Assembly: GCA_018712825.1 (NCBI GenBank)
Contig: DVGG01000002.1
Span: forward strand, 1 to 41,275
Source of the DNA: Candidatus Faecousia excrementipullorum
GTDB taxonomy: Bacteria; Bacillota; Clostridia; Oscillospirales; Oscillospiraceae
DNA: 41,275 nt
Direction of reading: 5' to 3'
Position numbers and translations under genes: made by a program. The notes under the pieces were generated by a model. That model was given only the letters and a program-made list of their open reading frames with translations, was not told the DNA's origin and did not search any database. Positions 8,676 through 16,796 of the stretch are shown in pieces. How positions within the stretch are numbered: the stretch's first letter is position 1; each line of letters begins with the position of its first letter.

Positions 8676-9563
8676 ATGGCTACCAAAACTGCAATGATTA
8701 CCATAGCCGGACGTCCCAATGTGGGCAAGTCCACCCTCATCAACTACCTGGTGGGAGAAAAAATTGCCATCGTATCCAATAAGCCTCAGACTACCCGGAA
8801 TCGGATCTGCGGCATTGTTACCAAGGACGATACCCAGTTTGTTTTTGTGGATACACCGGGCTACCATAAGCCCAGAACCAAGCTGGGAGACTATATGGTG
8901 GATGTAACCAAATCCTCCATCTCCGATGTGGATTTGATGATTCTGGTGGTGGAGCCGATTCCGGCGGTAGGCCCCCAGGAAAAGAGCCTGATAGAATACA
9001 TGAATGCCAAGAAGTGCCCCGGAATTCTGGCAATCAATAAGATTGACACAGTGGAAAAAGATATTCTGCTGCAGGTGATGGATGTCTATTCCAAGGAGAC
9101 GGATTTTGTTTCCGTGGTGCCTATTTCCGCCAAGACCGGAGACGGGGTAGGGGAACTGCTGAAGGAGTGCAGCCGCTATGCGGTGGAGAGCCCCTTCCTG
9201 TTCCCGGAGGATTCCACCACCGACCAGCCTGAGCGGCAGGTAATGGCGGAGATTATCCGGGAGAAGCTTTTGTGGTGCCTGGACCGGGAGATTCCCCATG
9301 GCACTGCGGTGGAGATTACCAAGTTCTCCGAGCGGGACAGCGGTGTGATTGACATTGACGCAACCATCTACTGCGAAAAAGCCAGCCATAAGGGAATCAT
9401 TATCGGAAAGCATGGGGATATGCTGAAGAAAATCTCCTCTATGGCCAGAGTGGACTGTGAACGCTTTATGGGCACCAAGGTGTATTTGACCACCTGGGTA
9501 AAGGTAAAAGAAAACTGGCGTGACAGCGATTTCCTGGTACGTAATTTCGGTTACAGAGAATAA
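8676..9563 (+). CDS. era: GTPase Era
   Basis: Era is a GTPase that binds the 3' end of 16S rRNA and supports late 30S assembly. The 295-residue protein has G1 GRPNVGKS at residues 12-19, the switch I QTTRN motif, G3 DTPG, G4 NKID, G5 SAK, and a C-terminal KH domain with VIDIDATIYCEKASHKGIII and GKHGDMLKKI. ATG 8676 follows GAAAGGAG (8663-8670) by 5 bases. An in-frame TTG at 8661 lies in the ribosome site and is rejected. It forms part of the phoH-mutS2 operon. Confidence 0.97.
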   Translation: MATKTAMITIAGRPNVGKSTLINYLVGEKIAIVSNKPQTTRNRICGIVTKDDTQFVFVDTPGYHKPRTKLGDYMVDVTKSSISDVDLMILVVEPIPAVGPQEKSLIEYMNAKKCPGILAINKIDTVEKDILLQVMDVYSKETDFVSVVPISAKTGDGVGELLKECSRYAVESPFLFPEDSTTDQPERQVMAEIIREKLLWCLDREIPHGTAVEITKFSERDSGVIDIDATIYCEKASHKGIIIGKHGDMLKKISSMARVDCERFMGTKVYLTTWVKVKENWRDSDFLVRNFGYRE

Positions 9564-9568
9564 TTACC

Positions 9569-9610
9569 AGGGGTAAACCCTCCCTTTGGGGGAAATCTAT
9601 TCCCGGAGGG
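9569..9610 (+). promoter_or_regulatory. Leader hairpin covering the yqzL ribosome site
   Basis: CCCTCC (9578-9583) can pair with GGAGGG (9605-9610), with an inner GGGAA/TTCCC stem (9590-9594, 9600-9604) and a 6-base bulge. This would bury the ribosome site GGAGG used by the small gene at 9617. A short competing hairpin, GGG-TAAA-CCC (9571-9580), uses the same C-run. A regulatory role is inference only. Confidence 0.4.
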
Positions 9611-9616
9611 ATGAGG

Positions 9617-9802
9617 ATGAAGCCAGAACTTTTGTGGCAGGGGTTTCTGGAAACGGGAGCTCCGGAGCTGTATTTGCTGTACCGTCATGCGATGAAAACG
9701 GAGATGGACCATGTACTTGACAACACCGGGGCTGGTGCTGAGAGTAACCCCATACCGGGATACGGATGCAATGCTGACCCTTTTGACCCCACGCAACGGT
9801 AA
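9617..9802 (+). CDS. yqzL: YqzL-like small protein
   Basis: A 61-residue protein beginning MKPELLWQGFLETGAPELY. The W-x-x-F-x-x-T-G-x-x-x-x-Y-L pattern and the location between era and recO match YqzL of Bacillus subtilis, a conserved small protein of unknown function. ATG 9617 sits 7 bases after GGAGG (9605-9609); ATG 9611 is too close to it. The C-terminal half overlaps the first 92 bp of recO in another frame and looks unconserved (GAGAESNPIPGYG). The usual YqzL is shorter (about 45-50 aa), so only the N-terminal half is likely to matter. Confidence 0.65.
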   Translation: MKPELLWQGFLETGAPELYLLYRHAMKTEMDHVLDNTGAGAESNPIPGYGCNADPFDPTQR

Positions 9803-10454
9803 ATTGACGGTAAAAGCCAGAGGCTTGAGAAGAAAAAATTCCCCGTTGACAGCCCCTTGCCAGATTCTTTGCTATGGGGAATTTACCCTCTTTGAAAGCA
9901 GAGGGTACTATACCATCAACGAAGCCCACAGTGTGGAGCTGTTCCAGGGATTGCGCAGAGATTTGGAGCTGCTGTCCCTGGGTACATATTTTGCTCAGGT
10001 GGGGGAACTGATCTCCCAGGAGGATCAGCCCAGCCCGGAGTTGCTTTCCTTGCTACTGAACTGCCTGTATGGTCTGGATAAGCTGAAGCTGAATCCTGGG
10101 CTTGTAAAAGCAGTTTTTGAAATGCGGATTGCCTGCCATGCAGGCTACACACCGGATTTGTCCGGCTGCCATCACTGCGGTGCAGCCAATCCCGACAGAT
10201 TCGATCTCTCCCAGGGCCGGCTGGAGTGTGCATCCTGCCGTGACCCCGGTTCCTCCGGCATTCGTATGCCTGTTTCGCTGGGTGTGCTGGAGGCGATGCG
10301 GTACATTTGCTTTTGTGACAGTAAGAAGATTTTTTCCTTTCAGATTGGGGAAGGGGCGATTTGTGAGCTTTCCAATATTACGGAGAGCTATCTCACCACC
10401 CAGCTGGAAAGAGGGTTTTCTACCCTGGATTTTTATAAATCCTTGCTGGTATAA
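9711..10454 (+). CDS. recO: DNA repair protein RecO
   Basis: RecO mediates loading of RecA on SSB-coated single-stranded DNA in the RecFOR pathway and anneals DNA. The 247-residue protein starts MYLTTPGLVLRVTPYRDTD, the typical N-terminal OB-fold with Y-x-D-x-D, and has a four-cysteine zinc finger with C153, C156, C173 and C176 (CHHC and CASC). The ribosome site is weak (GGAG 9700-9703). Its start lies inside the end of the yqzL-like frame, suggesting coupling. Length is normal. Confidence 0.95.
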   Translation: MYLTTPGLVLRVTPYRDTDAMLTLLTPRNGKLTVKARGLRRKNSPLTAPCQILCYGEFTLFESRGYYTINEAHSVELFQGLRRDLELLSLGTYFAQVGELISQEDQPSPELLSLLLNCLYGLDKLKLNPGLVKAVFEMRIACHAGYTPDLSGCHHCGAANPDRFDLSQGRLECASCRDPGSSGIRMPVSLGVLEAMRYICFCDSKKIFSFQIGEGAICELSNITESYLTTQLERGFSTLDFYKSLLV

Positions 10455-10455
10455 T
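10447..10455 (+). promoter_or_regulatory. Possible extended -10 promoter for mutS2
   Basis: TGGTATAAT (10447-10455) matches an extended -10 element and overlaps the recO stop codon. The -35 region is poor. It could give mutS2 some independent transcription. Confidence 0.35.
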
Positions 10456-10470
10456 GGATAGGAGAATAAC

Positions 10471-12849
10471 ATGTCTACGCTGTATGAAAAATCTCTGGCG
10501 AAGCTGGAGCTGGATCAGATTCTGGTCAGGCTTTCCGATTGCGCCGGAAGTGAGGGAGGAAAGGAAGCGTGTCTGCACCTGCGTCCTGTTTCGGACTTGG
10601 ACGAAGTGTGCAAGCGCCTGGAGGAAACCTCCGCAGCTGCCCGGATGTGTACCCAGAAAGGAAACCCCGGGTTTTCTCAGGTCAGTGATATTTCCCCGTC
10701 GCTGGAACGGGCGGAAAGGGGAGGAAGCCTCCACCCCAAGGAACTGCTGGCAATCGCCGGAGTGCTTCGGTGCGCCAGAATTGTAAAAGGCTACGTTTCT
10801 GAGGACGAGGAGCCTACTGTTTTGCAGGAGCTGTTTTCCGGTTTGACCGCCAACAAATATTTGGAGGATCGTATTTTTGGTGCGATTTTGTCCGAGGAAG
10901 AGATTGCTGATACCGCCAGCACCACGCTGGCGGACATTCGCAGACATATGCGGATTCAAAGCGGTAAAATCAAAGAAAGCCTGCAAAAAATCATATCCTC
11001 TCCGGCCTATGCGAAATTTTTGCGGGACCCCATCATCACCATCCGCCAGGGCCGCTATGTGGTTCCGGTGCGGAGTGAGTGCAAAAATGATGTGCCAGGC
11101 CTGGTACATGATGTTTCTGCCACCGGCTCCACTTATTTTGTGGAACCTATGTCTGCGGTAAATGCGAACAATGCCCTGCGGGAACTGCAGCTGAAAGAGC
11201 AGAAAGAAATTGAACGGATTCTGGCTGAGTTATCCGCCGAAGCCGCGGCTTACAAGGAAAATCTGGAGCTGAATGTGCGGCTGCTGGTGCAGCTGGATGT
11301 GATTTTTGCCAAGGCAAAGCTGGCCTACCATATGAATGCCTGGGCACCGGTTATGAATGACCGGGGATTTGTTGATTTGCGGAAGGCCCGGCATCCATTG
11401 ATTGACCCCAAAAAGGTTGTGCCCATATCTGTGCGGCTGGGGGGCGATTTTGACACTATGATTATTACCGGCCCCAATACCGGTGGCAAGACCGTCACCC
11501 TGAAAACCATCGGACTTCTGACCCTGATGGCGGAGTGCGGTCTGCATATCCCGGCAGGGGACGGGAGCACCTTGTCCACCTTTGATGCTATCCTGGCGGA
11601 TATTGGCGACGAACAGTCCATTGCCCAAAGCCTGTCCACATTCTCCAGCCATATGAAAACCATCGTGGATGTGGTGGATCAGTGTGACTGCAGAACCCTG
11701 GTTCTATTTGACGAGTTGGGTGCAGGCACTGACCCGGCGGAAGGTGCCGCGTTGGCCATGGCGCTGATTGAGTATTGCAGAAAGATGGGAAGCCGTGTGG
11801 TGGCAACCACCCACTATGCAGAGTTGAAGCTTTATGCCATGCGCACCAAGGGGGTCATCAATGCCTCCTGCGAATTTGACGTGGAGACTCTTCAGCCTAC
11901 GTACCGACTGCTGATTGGAATTCCGGGAAAATCCAACGCTTTCGCCATATCCAGAAAGCTGGGACTTTCCGAGGATATCCTGAAAGAAGCGGCGGATCTG
12001 GTGGGAAAAAGCGATAAGGATTTTGAAGATGTGCTTATGCAGCTGGAAAAGCAGCGTCAGCAGATGGAGGCTGCCCGCATGGAAGCGGAGCGGCTGAAGC
12101 GGGAAACAGCCAGCATCAAGCAGCAAAGTGAGGAATACAGCCTGCAGCTGCAAAAAGAGAAGGACAAAGCCCTGGAGCAGGCCAGACGGGAGGCCCAGCA
12201 GATTATCGAGGACGCCCGCCGGACCGCCAACGCAGCCAGCGAAGAACTGAAAGCCCTGAAAAAACAGCTGACGGAAAACGCCGATACCCAGAATATCAAC
12301 CAGCGGCAGGCAGAGCTGCGGCGCAGCCTGAATGAGGCGGAGGGAAGAATCCGCGCCGGTCAGAAGGAAAAATCCCGTCCGGAACCCACCCGGGATATTC
12401 TGGTGGGAGATACAGTGGAACTTCTGAAGCTGGGAACCAAAGCAAGCGTAATTGCCATCAACAAAGATGGAAGCTACCAGCTTCAGGCCGGTGTCCTGAA
12501 ACTGACGGCAAAGCCGGATGAGGTATACCTGCTGGAACAGGAAAACCCCTACAAGGTAAAAGGCGGCCGTCCTGCCCACTCCGGCAGGGAGATGAAAACC
12601 ACAGCCACATCCTCTGAAGTGGATTTGCGGGGAATGGACAGCATTGAAGCCATTTGTGTGCTGGACCGGTATCTGGATGAAGCCATGCGTTCCAATCTCC
12701 AGTCGGTTCGAATCATTCACGGCAAAGGCACCGGTGCGCTCCGGGCAGCGGTTCATCAGTCCTTGCGGAAAAATAAGTATATCAAGTCTTTCCGCCTGGG
12801 TGTTTACGGCGAAGGAGAAGATGGTGTCACAATCGCAGAGTTTAAGTAA
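10471..12849 (+). CDS. mutS2: MutS2 endonuclease/ATPase
   Basis: MutS2 is a MutS-family ATPase without mismatch-binding domain I. In Firmicutes it is tied to suppression of recombination and to rescue of collided ribosomes. The 792-residue protein shows the core and clamp region, Walker A GPNTGGKT at 334-341, Walker B LVLFDELGAGTDP, the H-loop TTHYAELK, a long coiled coil (about residues 515-640) rich in E/Q/K/A, a KOW-like segment and a C-terminal Smr nuclease domain from about residue 717 (VDLRGMDSIEA, IIHGKGTGALR). GGAG (10461-10464) precedes the ATG. Length is normal, and it is the last gene of the phoH operon. Confidence 0.96.
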   Translation: MSTLYEKSLAKLELDQILVRLSDCAGSEGGKEACLHLRPVSDLDEVCKRLEETSAAARMCTQKGNPGFSQVSDISPSLERAERGGSLHPKELLAIAGVLRCARIVKGYVSEDEEPTVLQELFSGLTANKYLEDRIFGAILSEEEIADTASTTLADIRRHMRIQSGKIKESLQKIISSPAYAKFLRDPIITIRQGRYVVPVRSECKNDVPGLVHDVSATGSTYFVEPMSAVNANNALRELQLKEQKEIERILAELSAEAAAYKENLELNVRLLVQLDVIFAKAKLAYHMNAWAPVMNDRGFVDLRKARHPLIDPKKVVPISVRLGGDFDTMIITGPNTGGKTVTLKTIGLLTLMAECGLHIPAGDGSTLSTFDAILADIGDEQSIAQSLSTFSSHMKTIVDVVDQCDCRTLVLFDELGAGTDPAEGAALAMALIEYCRKMGSRVVATTHYAELKLYAMRTKGVINASCEFDVETLQPTYRLLIGIPGKSNAFAISRKLGLSEDILKEAADLVGKSDKDFEDVLMQLEKQRQQMEAARMEAERLKRETASIKQQSEEYSLQLQKEKDKALEQARREAQQIIEDARRTANAASEELKALKKQLTENADTQNINQRQAELRRSLNEAEGRIRAGQKEKSRPEPTRDILVGDTVELLKLGTKASVIAINKDGSYQLQAGVLKLTAKPDEVYLLEQENPYKVKGGRPAHSGREMKTTATSSEVDLRGMDSIEAICVLDRYLDEAMRSNLQSVRIIHGKGTGALRAAVHQSLRKNKYIKSFRLGVYGEGEDGVTIAEFK

Positions 12850-12930
12850 AAGAATTTTGACAAAATCAAGATATATATGCAGATAAATGTGAATTTTCAT
12901 TCACGAACGCATATTTGATATGGAAATCAG

Positions 12931-12958
12931 TTGACTTTTTGCTTAAATTTGCTATCAT
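12931..12958 (+). promoter_or_regulatory. Sigma-A promoter of the HPr-like gene
   Basis: TTGACT (12931-12936), a 16-bp spacer and TATCAT (12953-12958) lie 50 bp before the ATG at 13009. The 80 bp between mutS2 and this promoter are AT-rich, without a clear terminator. Confidence 0.7.
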
Positions 12959-13008
12959 ATAGAAAAGCCTCCCTAGGACCGAAGGGATGCACAAAGGAGA
13001 GTAAAGCT

Positions 13009-13269
13009 ATGTTCAGTAAAGAAATCGTAGTCCGCTGTGAATCTGGCTTGCACAATCGCCAGGCAACATACTTTGTTCAGAAAGCCAACGAATATGACTG
13101 CAGCATTTGGTTGGAATCCGAGAACCGGAAAATGAATGCAAAAAGCCTTTTGGGTGTGATGTCCCTGGGGATTGTTACCGGTGCTGAAGTTGTTCTCTCC
13201 GCTTCCGGGCATGATGCTGAGGCGGCTGTCAACGCTCTCGAAGCTTTGCTTCAGCGGGATGTTTATTGA
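13009..13269 (+). CDS. HPr family phosphocarrier-like protein
   Basis: An 86-residue HPr-fold protein. The phosphotransfer histidine is at the canonical place (H15 in ESGLHNRQA), R17 is kept, and a serine lies at position 46 (AKSLLGV), the HPr kinase site in Firmicutes. Pro18, nearly always present in the HPr active-site motif H-A-R-P-A, is Gln here, and position 16 is Asn. No other PTS gene is near. It could be the general HPr or a second, regulatory HPr/Crh-type protein. A cognate enzyme I would need to be found elsewhere. AAGGAG (12994-12999) is 9 bases before the ATG. A terminator ends the gene. Confidence 0.85.
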   Translation: MFSKEIVVRCESGLHNRQATYFVQKANEYDCSIWLESENRKMNAKSLLGVMSLGIVTGAEVVLSASGHDAEAAVNALEALLQRDVY

Positions 13270-13281
13270 TGATTCTGTCCA

Positions 13282-13317
13282 CCGTCTCAATGCCAACGGC
13301 ATTGAGACGGTTTTCTT
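13282..13317 (+). terminator. Terminator after the HPr-like gene
   Basis: CCGTCTCAATGCC (13282-13294) pairs perfectly with GGCATTGAGACGG (13298-13310) over a 3-base loop and is followed by TTTTCTT. The T-tail ends at the first possible ATG of uvrC (13318). Confidence 0.88.
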
Positions 13318-15159
13318 ATGGTGACGACAATGACAATTGACGAATTGAAGGATAAGGCCTCCTGCTTGCCTCTGGCTCCCGGTGTTTATGTCATGCGGGA
13401 TAAAAACGATCGGGTGATTTATGTAGGTAAGGCAAAAAAACTGAAAAACCGTGTCAGCCAGTATTTTCAGGACACAGCTTCCCATACTCCGAAAACCCGG
13501 ATGATGGTAAGCAAAATCGACCATTTTGAAGTGATTGTGGCTGCCTCTGAGTTTGAAGCGCTGATTCTGGAGTGTTCCCTGATCAAGCGCTATATGCCAA
13601 AGTATAACATTCTTTTGAAGGATGACAAAGGCTTTCCCTACCTTCGGCTGAATATGAAAGAGCCTTATCCTGTCATTACCATGGTCAACCGCGTTGAGAA
13701 CGATGGGGCTGAGTATTTTGGACCCTTTGGAAGCCGGAGCATTACCCAAAGTCTGTTGGAGGCCATCCGCTTGGCGTTGAAGCTGCCGGGGTGTCATAAG
13801 CAGTTTCCCAGAGATGTGGGAAAGGGCCGGGTGTGTCTCAACTACCACATGAACCAGTGTGCCGGCTGGTGCCAGGAGGGGATGACCGTCACCCAGTATC
13901 GCGAGACGATGGAGCAGGCACGGCAGCTTTTGTCCGGAAACTACAAGCAGGTGGCAGAGGAAATCCGGCAGGATATGCTTCAGGCAGCGGAGGAAATGAA
14001 TTTTGAACTGGCAGCCAGCCTGCGGGACCGCTTCCAGGCTGTCAATGCCCTGGGGCAGAAGCAGTTGGTCACCGCCGGAAAGGCAGGGGATCTGGATGCC
14101 ATCGGCTATTATCAGAACGAAGTCAAGGCCTGCTTCACGGTTCTTTGCTTTGGACAGGGAAATCTGCTGGACAAGGCGTATGAGGTGTTTGCATCTCCCG
14201 AGGACAAGGAGGCGGCTTTATCCTCTCTGGTAAAGCAGTATTATCTCACCCGGGAATGTGTTCCTTCTGTGGTGCTGCTGCCCTTTGAAATTGAGGACAG
14301 AGAGCTTTTGGAGCAGATGCTTACAGAAAAATTCTGCAGAAGAGTGCATATCAAGGTACCCCAGAAAGGGGAAAACGCAAGGCTGCTGGAGCTGGCTATG
14401 AAAAATGCCAGGGAGGAAGCAGAGCGCTTTACCAATCGGGAGGAGCGCTATACAGGAACCATTCAGCTGCTGGGAAAAATGCTGGGCATTCCTGCACCGG
14501 AGCGGATTGAGTCCTTTGACATCTCCAATATTTCCGGGACGGATATTGTAGCCAGTATGGTGGTTTTTCAGGACGGAAAGCCAAGAAAGAAGGACTATAA
14601 ACGCTTCAAAATCCGGGACCTGGACGGTCAGGACGACTATGCCTCCATGCATCAGGTTATTTCCCGCCGTTTTGCGCATTATAAAAACGGCGATCCGGGC
14701 TTTGAGACGGCTCCGTCTTTGCTTCTGATTGACGGCGGCGTTCAGCATGCCCGGACAGCCCGTCTTGCCCTGGCGGAGTTGGGACTGGATTTCCCGATTT
14801 TTGGCATGGTTAAGGACGACCGTCACCGGACCAGGGCTTTGGTGACAGAGCATGGTCTGGAAATCCGCATAGACAATCAGCCGGCCATTTTTTCTTTTGT
14901 GGGCAATATTCAGGAGGAAACCCACCGGTTTGCCATTACCTACCACAGACAGCTGCGCAGCAAACGGCTGCGGTATTCCAAGCTGGATGAGATTCCGGGC
15001 GTCGGGCCCAAGCGGAAGGCACAGCTGCTGAAAATGTTTAAGTCACTGGACGCAATCGGCAGAGCTTCCATGTACGAGCTGGAGCAGCTTCTCCCCAAGC
15101 CGGTGGCTGCGGAAGTGTATGAGTTTTTTCACAAGGAGGATCATTCACAATGCGAGTGA
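13318..15159 (+). CDS. uvrC: UvrABC system protein C
   Basis: UvrC makes the dual incision in nucleotide excision repair. The 613-residue protein has the N-terminal GIY-YIG nuclease domain (APGVYVMRD, then VIYVGKAKKLKNR, about residues 20-45), a UVR motif that binds UvrB (about residues 205-240, EEMNFELAASLRDRF), the RNase H-like nuclease domain (SFDISNISGTD, LLIDGG) and a C-terminal helix-hairpin-helix (IPGVGPKRKAQLLK). The start is uncertain: ATG 13318 and ATG 13330 are both in frame and neither has a good ribosome site, because the HPr terminator sits directly upstream. The end overlaps rsmD by 10 bp. Confidence 0.94.
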   Translation: MVTTMTIDELKDKASCLPLAPGVYVMRDKNDRVIYVGKAKKLKNRVSQYFQDTASHTPKTRMMVSKIDHFEVIVAASEFEALILECSLIKRYMPKYNILLKDDKGFPYLRLNMKEPYPVITMVNRVENDGAEYFGPFGSRSITQSLLEAIRLALKLPGCHKQFPRDVGKGRVCLNYHMNQCAGWCQEGMTVTQYRETMEQARQLLSGNYKQVAEEIRQDMLQAAEEMNFELAASLRDRFQAVNALGQKQLVTAGKAGDLDAIGYYQNEVKACFTVLCFGQGNLLDKAYEVFASPEDKEAALSSLVKQYYLTRECVPSVVLLPFEIEDRELLEQMLTEKFCRRVHIKVPQKGENARLLELAMKNAREEAERFTNREERYTGTIQLLGKMLGIPAPERIESFDISNISGTDIVASMVVFQDGKPRKKDYKRFKIRDLDGQDDYASMHQVISRRFAHYKNGDPGFETAPSLLLIDGGVQHARTARLALAELGLDFPIFGMVKDDRHRTRALVTEHGLEIRIDNQPAIFSFVGNIQEETHRFAITYHRQLRSKRLRYSKLDEIPGVGPKRKAQLLKMFKSLDAIGRASMYELEQLLPKPVAAEVYEFFHKEDHSQCE

Positions 15160-15713
15160 TTTCAGGATCAGCCAAAGGCGTTACGTTGAAAACGCCCTCC
15201 GGCATGGAGACCCGTCCCACAACAGACCGGGTAAAGGAAGCAGTATTCAGCATCATTCAATTCCACATTCCGGGAGCCCAAATTCTGGATTTATTCGGCG
15301 GAACCGGTCAGCTGGGGATTGAAGGTTTAAGCCGTGGCGCAAAGTCTGCTGTTTTCGTAGACCGAAGGGAGGAGGCCTGCGCACTCATCCGGGAGAATCT
15401 CCGGCGTGCCAAGCTGGAAAGCAACGCCAGGGTTGTCCGCAGCGACTATATGACCTATCTGAACCGTTCAAAGGAAAAGTTTGATATTGTCTTTTTGGAC
15501 CCGCCTTATGGGGAAGATTTTCTGGAAAATTCCCTGATAAGAATAACAGAAATTGACATTTTACAATCTGGTGGTATAATAGTTGCAGAGCGCCCATTGG
15601 GAAAGGAATTGTCTTTGGATTTGCCTGGATTTTCCAAATCCCGGGACTATAAATATGGGAATACTTTGATTGCTGTATATCAGAGAAATCCCATTTTGGA
15701 GGATAAGGCATGA
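15150..15713 (+). CDS. rsmD: 16S rRNA (guanine(966)-N(2))-methyltransferase RsmD
   Basis: An SAM-dependent methyltransferase acting on G966 of 16S rRNA in the 30S head. The 187-residue protein starts MRVISGSAKG, has the SAM-binding loop LDLFGGTGQLGIE (about 47-58) and the catalytic motif DPPY at 117-120. ATG 15150 lies inside the uvrC end, with GGAGG (15136-15140) 9 bases upstream. Its own stop overlaps the coaD ATG. A near-consensus promoter lies within its 3' third. Confidence 0.95.
   Translation: MRVISGSAKGVTLKTPSGMETRPTTDRVKEAVFSIIQFHIPGAQILDLFGGTGQLGIEGLSRGAKSAVFVDRREEACALIRENLRRAKLESNARVVRSDYMTYLNRSKEKFDIVFLDPPYGEDFLENSLIRITEIDILQSGGIIVAERPLGKELSLDLPGFSKSRDYKYGNTLIAVYQRNPILEDKA
15553..15580 (+). 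promoter_or_regulatory. Internal sigma-A promoter within rsmD for coaD
   Basis: TTGACA (15553-15558), a 16-bp spacer and TATAAT (15575-15580), with TG at 15572-15573 making an extended -10, lie 130 bp upstream of coaD. This is the closest match to consensus in the window. It is inside coding sequence, so activity is inferred. Confidence 0.6.
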
Positions 15714-16213
15714 AAATAGCCATTTATCCCGGCAGCTTTGACCCGATTACCAGCGGTCATTTGAATATCATTCGCAGAGCATCCCAGATTTTTGATCAGT
15801 TGATTGTCTGTGTTATGGTAAACGCTACCAAATCGCCTATGTTTTCCCAGGACGAGCGTGTCAGTATGATTCGTAAGGTGGTTGGTGATCTTCCCAATGT
15901 GGAGGTGGATGCCTCCCGGGAGCTTTTGGCAGAGTACGCCAAGCGGAAGGGCGGCTGTGTCATTGTGAAGGGGTTGCGTGCCGGTTCGGACTTTGAAAAT
16001 GAATTTCAAATGGCCCTGATTAACCATAAGATTAACCCTAACCTTGACACCATGTTCCTCACATCAGAGCACCAGTATATGTACTTAAGTTCCAGTACAG
16101 TCAAGGAGCTTGGGGGTTACGATGTGGATTTGTCGGATTTTTTACCGGCGCAGATTATACCGGAATTCAAACAGCGTATTGCTGATATTCGCCAAGGAGG
16201 AAACAGAGAATGA
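15710..16213 (+). CDS. coaD: Phosphopantetheine adenylyltransferase CoaD
   Basis: CoaD transfers AMP from ATP to 4'-phosphopantetheine, the penultimate step of coenzyme A synthesis. The 167-residue length is typical. It shows the nucleotidyltransferase motif YPGSFDPITSGH, with H17 of the (H/T)xGH signature, the KGLRAGSDFENEFQMA substrate region and the YLSSSTVKEL motif near the C-terminus. ATG overlaps the rsmD stop (ATGA), and its own stop overlaps the next gene. The rsmD-coaD pairing is conserved in bacteria. Confidence 0.97.
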   Translation: MKIAIYPGSFDPITSGHLNIIRRASQIFDQLIVCVMVNATKSPMFSQDERVSMIRKVVGDLPNVEVDASRELLAEYAKRKGGCVIVKGLRAGSDFENEFQMALINHKINPNLDTMFLTSEHQYMYLSSSTVKELGGYDVDLSDFLPAQIIPEFKQRIADIRQGGNRE

Positions 16214-16722
16214 ACGAGCAGCACATTGAAGAGATGCTTTCAGCACTGTATGATATGATTCAGGATGCCAGAGGTGTGCCCCTGGCTTCGGATAAGTGTA
16301 TGGTGGAGCGGGACAAGGTTCTGGACATGCTGGATGAAATTATTTCCCAGCTTCCCGTGGAAATCAAGCAGTCCAAAACCATTGTGGAGTCCCGCAATGA
16401 GCTCATCGGCCAGGCCCGTCGGGAGGCAGAGAGTCTGATGCGTGAGGCCCAGGAAAAGGCCGATAAGCTGATTTCTGAGGAGGCTATCTATCAGGAGACC
16501 AAGCGTCAGTGCCGGGAGATGGTTCAGCAGACCCAGACCCGCATGGCTGAGCTGCGGAAAGCAAGCAACGACTATATGGACGATGCCCTTCGCCGCACCG
16601 AGGAGGCGGTGGCTATGTCCTTGGAGGATGTGCGTGACACCCGCGCCAAATTCAAGGCATTGGTTGAGGCCCAGGAACGCCGTTCTGCTGCTGCCGCAGA
16701 GAATAATAACGAGGCTGAATAA
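16210..16722 (+). CDS. Coiled-coil protein of unknown function
   Basis: A 170-residue hydrophilic protein whose ATG overlaps the coaD stop. From about residue 55 onward it is a continuous charged helix rich in E, R, Q and A (ARREAESLMREAQEKADKL), ending in EAE. There is no membrane segment and no catalytic motif. The pattern recalls DivIVA-like or ATP synthase b/E-type stalk coiled coils, and such proteins are often loosely annotated as ATPase in Clostridia after coaD. That similarity may be compositional. Function unknown; its tight coupling to coaD is the main clue. Confidence 0.8.
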   Translation: MNEQHIEEMLSALYDMIQDARGVPLASDKCMVERDKVLDMLDEIISQLPVEIKQSKTIVESRNELIGQARREAESLMREAQEKADKLISEEAIYQETKRQCREMVQQTQTRMAELRKASNDYMDDALRRTEEAVAMSLEDVRDTRAKFKALVEAQERRSAAAAENNNEAE

Positions 16723-16725
16723 TAT

Positions 16726-16766
16726 AAAAAGGCAGTTCAACAAATATCGCTTGAACTGCCTTTTTT
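16726..16766 (+). terminator. Terminator of the uvrC-coaD operon
   Basis: AAAAAGGCAGTTCAA (16726-16740) pairs with TTGAACTGCC plus T-run (16751-16766) over a 10-base loop. Confidence 0.9.
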
Positions 16767-16796
16767 ATACGTGTTATCAATCAGGAGGTTAGGAAA

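Noticed and set aside
16751-16780. Promoter for the phosphomutase gene (TTGAAC-18-TATCAA)
   Set aside because: It overlaps the terminator arm and would start transcription on top of the ribosome site at 16783.
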